Below are positions 62,962-64,000 of a DNA stretch of 64,000 nucleotides, in pieces. The translations under genes and the position numbers were made by a program. How positions within the stretch are numbered: the first letter of the stretch is position 1; each line of letters starts with the position of its first letter. Location of the stretch: assembly GCA_910573745.1 (NCBI GenBank), contig CAJSYI010000014.1:1-64000 (forward strand), written 5' to 3'. The notes under the pieces were generated by a model. It had not been told where the DNA came from, searched no databases, and saw nothing but the letters and a program-made list of their open reading frames with translations. The DNA comes from Muribaculaceae bacterium. Its GTDB lineage: Bacteria; Bacteroidota; Bacteroidia; Bacteroidales; Muribaculaceae.

Positions 62962-64000
62962 ATGCGAACGAAGATTTACGTTTTGTCAGCATCGGCCGTG
63001 ATTGCGGCAAATGCCTATGCCGAAAGCCCCGACAGCGTCAGGTCGCGGCAATTGGATGAAATCGTGGTGCGGGGCGAGAGGCCGCAGGTGAAGGGACACG
63101 CCGGAACGATGACGGTTGATCTTCCCTCGATTGTCAAGGACAAGCCTGTAACCAACGTGCTTGAGGCTCTCGGCTATCTGCCTGGAGTTACAGACGAAAA
63201 CGGGATGATCGGACTTGCAGGCGCCGGAAGCGTTACCATACTCCTCAACGGCGAACTGTCCGATATGCCTGTTGGGAACCTTTACCAATTGCTTTATTCC
63301 ACGCCCATTGACCGGCTCAAGAATGTTGAGGTGATGTATGCCGCCCCGGCGAAATACCACGTCAGCGGCGCGGTGATAAACGTGGTGCTGAAGACTCCGG
63401 GGCCGCTCGACGGGCTCATGGGTCAGGCGCGTGCCGGCGGCAGCCAGGCGCATTATGCATCTTTCGGGACCGGACTTGCCGCTACATATGCGGTGAAGGA
63501 CTGGGTTTTCGATGTCAATTGGTCTCTTTCGCGGACACGCTCGTGGAACCGTGAAGAGACTTTCTCCAACCATCTTTTCCAAGGCAGCCGCACGATGATT
63601 GAGGACGATATGCGCCGTGCAGGCAGCAACTGGGCAAACGCAGTCTTTGCCTCCGTGTCGTACAAGGCTCTGAAACTAACCTACAACGGGCAGATAATCT
63701 CCGGCGCGAAGAACGAAAGCCTCTCTTCCGGGACGCTCGGAGACTTCAACAACATATATTCGTACCCTTCTCCCACGGGCTACCATAACATCGCTTTAAG
63801 ATATGCCGCGCCGTTCGGGCTGACCGTCGGGGCGGACTATACCGGCTACAGGGAGGCGCGAGACCAGCATCTGTTTTCCGGACAGTCGGAGCTTGTCAAG
63901 GCTTCAAACCGTCAGGACATAGACAGATACCGCGTATATATCGACCAGGAGCATCGTCTGGGCAACTGGCAGCTCGGCTACGGGGTTGAGTACCAGCATT
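62962..64000 (+). CDS. TonB-dependent receptor-like outer-membrane protein, 3' end outside the window
   Basis: An open frame begins MRTKIYVLSASAVIAANAYA (signal peptide) and remains open to the edge (346 codons). QLDEIVVRGERP is the TonB-box-like segment; a plug-like region follows (TNVLEALGYLPGV, ILLNGELSDM, RLKNVEVMYAAPAKYH) and then barrel strands. This matches outer-membrane beta-barrel proteins of Bacteroidetes. It is divergent from the two-component system and is the likely target of that system. Cargo is unknown. Confidence 0.85.
   Translation, partial: MRTKIYVLSASAVIAANAYAESPDSVRSRQLDEIVVRGERPQVKGHAGTMTVDLPSIVKDKPVTNVLEALGYLPGVTDENGMIGLAGAGSVTILLNGELSDMPVGNLYQLLYSTPIDRLKNVEVMYAAPAKYHVSGAVINVVLKTPGPLDGLMGQARAGGSQAHYASFGTGLAATYAVKDWVFDVNWSLSRTRSWNREETFSNHLFQGSRTMIEDDMRRAGSNWANAVFASVSYKALKLTYNGQIISGAKNESLSSGTLGDFNNIYSYPSPTGYHNIALRYAAPFGLTVGADYTGYREARDQHLFSGQSELVKASNRQDIDRYRVYIDQEHRLGNWQLGYGVEYQH

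Noticed and set aside
1..64000. CRISPR arrays, tRNA or rRNA genes
   Set aside because: No regularly spaced repeat array, and none of the intergenic spaces shows a tRNA or rRNA pattern that I could recognise.

Overview
The window is a piece of a Bacteroidales chromosome. The evidence is a SusC/SusD outer-membrane pair, DUF1735-type lipoproteins, GH92 and GH130 enzymes, a UpxY/NusG-type capsule regulator, and several promoters of the Bacteroidales form TTTG-N19/20-TAnnTTTG. The GC-rich housekeeping and glycan genes beside AT-rich capsule genes, and the gene content, suggest a gut Bacteroidaceae/Muribaculaceae-type organism. The family assignment is inference.

Layout. (1) 1-1.5 kb: an AbiE-type toxin-antitoxin pair whose toxin gene is interrupted by a stop codon. 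(2) 1.6-2.6 kb: an IS30-family insertion sequence. (3) 2.7-30.1 kb: one long leftward capsule/exopolysaccharide operon. It starts with a promoter inside a 193-bp segment bounded by 23-bp inverted repeats, which looks like an invertible promoter. The first gene encodes a degenerate tyrosine recombinase fused to a UpxY/NusG domain. Export and initiation genes follow (WecA-like, Wza, Wzc, Wzx). Then comes an AT-rich stretch of glycosyltransferases, acyltransferases, a Wzy-like polymerase, a nucleotidyltransferase-aminotransferase fusion, a glycerophosphotransferase homologue and a cyclase-like protein, ending in UDP-glucose dehydrogenase. Unusually many 7-8 bp G tracts lie in these genes; one currently breaks an acyltransferase. 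Three decayed gene fragments mark past recombination. (4) 30.3-51.8 kb: a leftward N-glycan utilisation locus. Its order is SusC, SusD, catalytically dead GH18-like lipoprotein, LamG lipoprotein, GH18 endo-glycosidase, ROK kinase, GH92, double GH92, MFS transporter, GH130 phosphorylase, GH92. This parallels the Bacteroides thetaiotaomicron high-mannose N-glycan locus as I recall it. (5) 51.9-54.3 kb: a type II restriction-modification operon. (6) 54.4-56.8 kb: a TonB-dependent receptor with a periplasmic heavy-metal-binding protein. (7) 57.1-60.6 kb: rightward topA and a WYL-domain regulator. (8) 60.7-64 kb: a leftward two-component system divergent from an outer-membrane receptor that runs off the window, with tandem direct repeats between them.

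How it works together. In the N-glycan locus, surface endo-glycosidase would release oligosaccharide from glycoproteins, SusC/D import it, periplasmic GH92 alpha-mannosidases trim it, and the MFS transporter, GH130 phosphorylase and ROK kinase finish in the cytoplasm. In the capsule locus, promoter inversion would set on/off, the UpxY-like fusion would help RNA polymerase read through the 27-kb operon, and G-tract slippage could vary side-chain acylation. In the inverted state the promoter would point into the 3' end of the neighbouring GH92 gene on the antisense strand.
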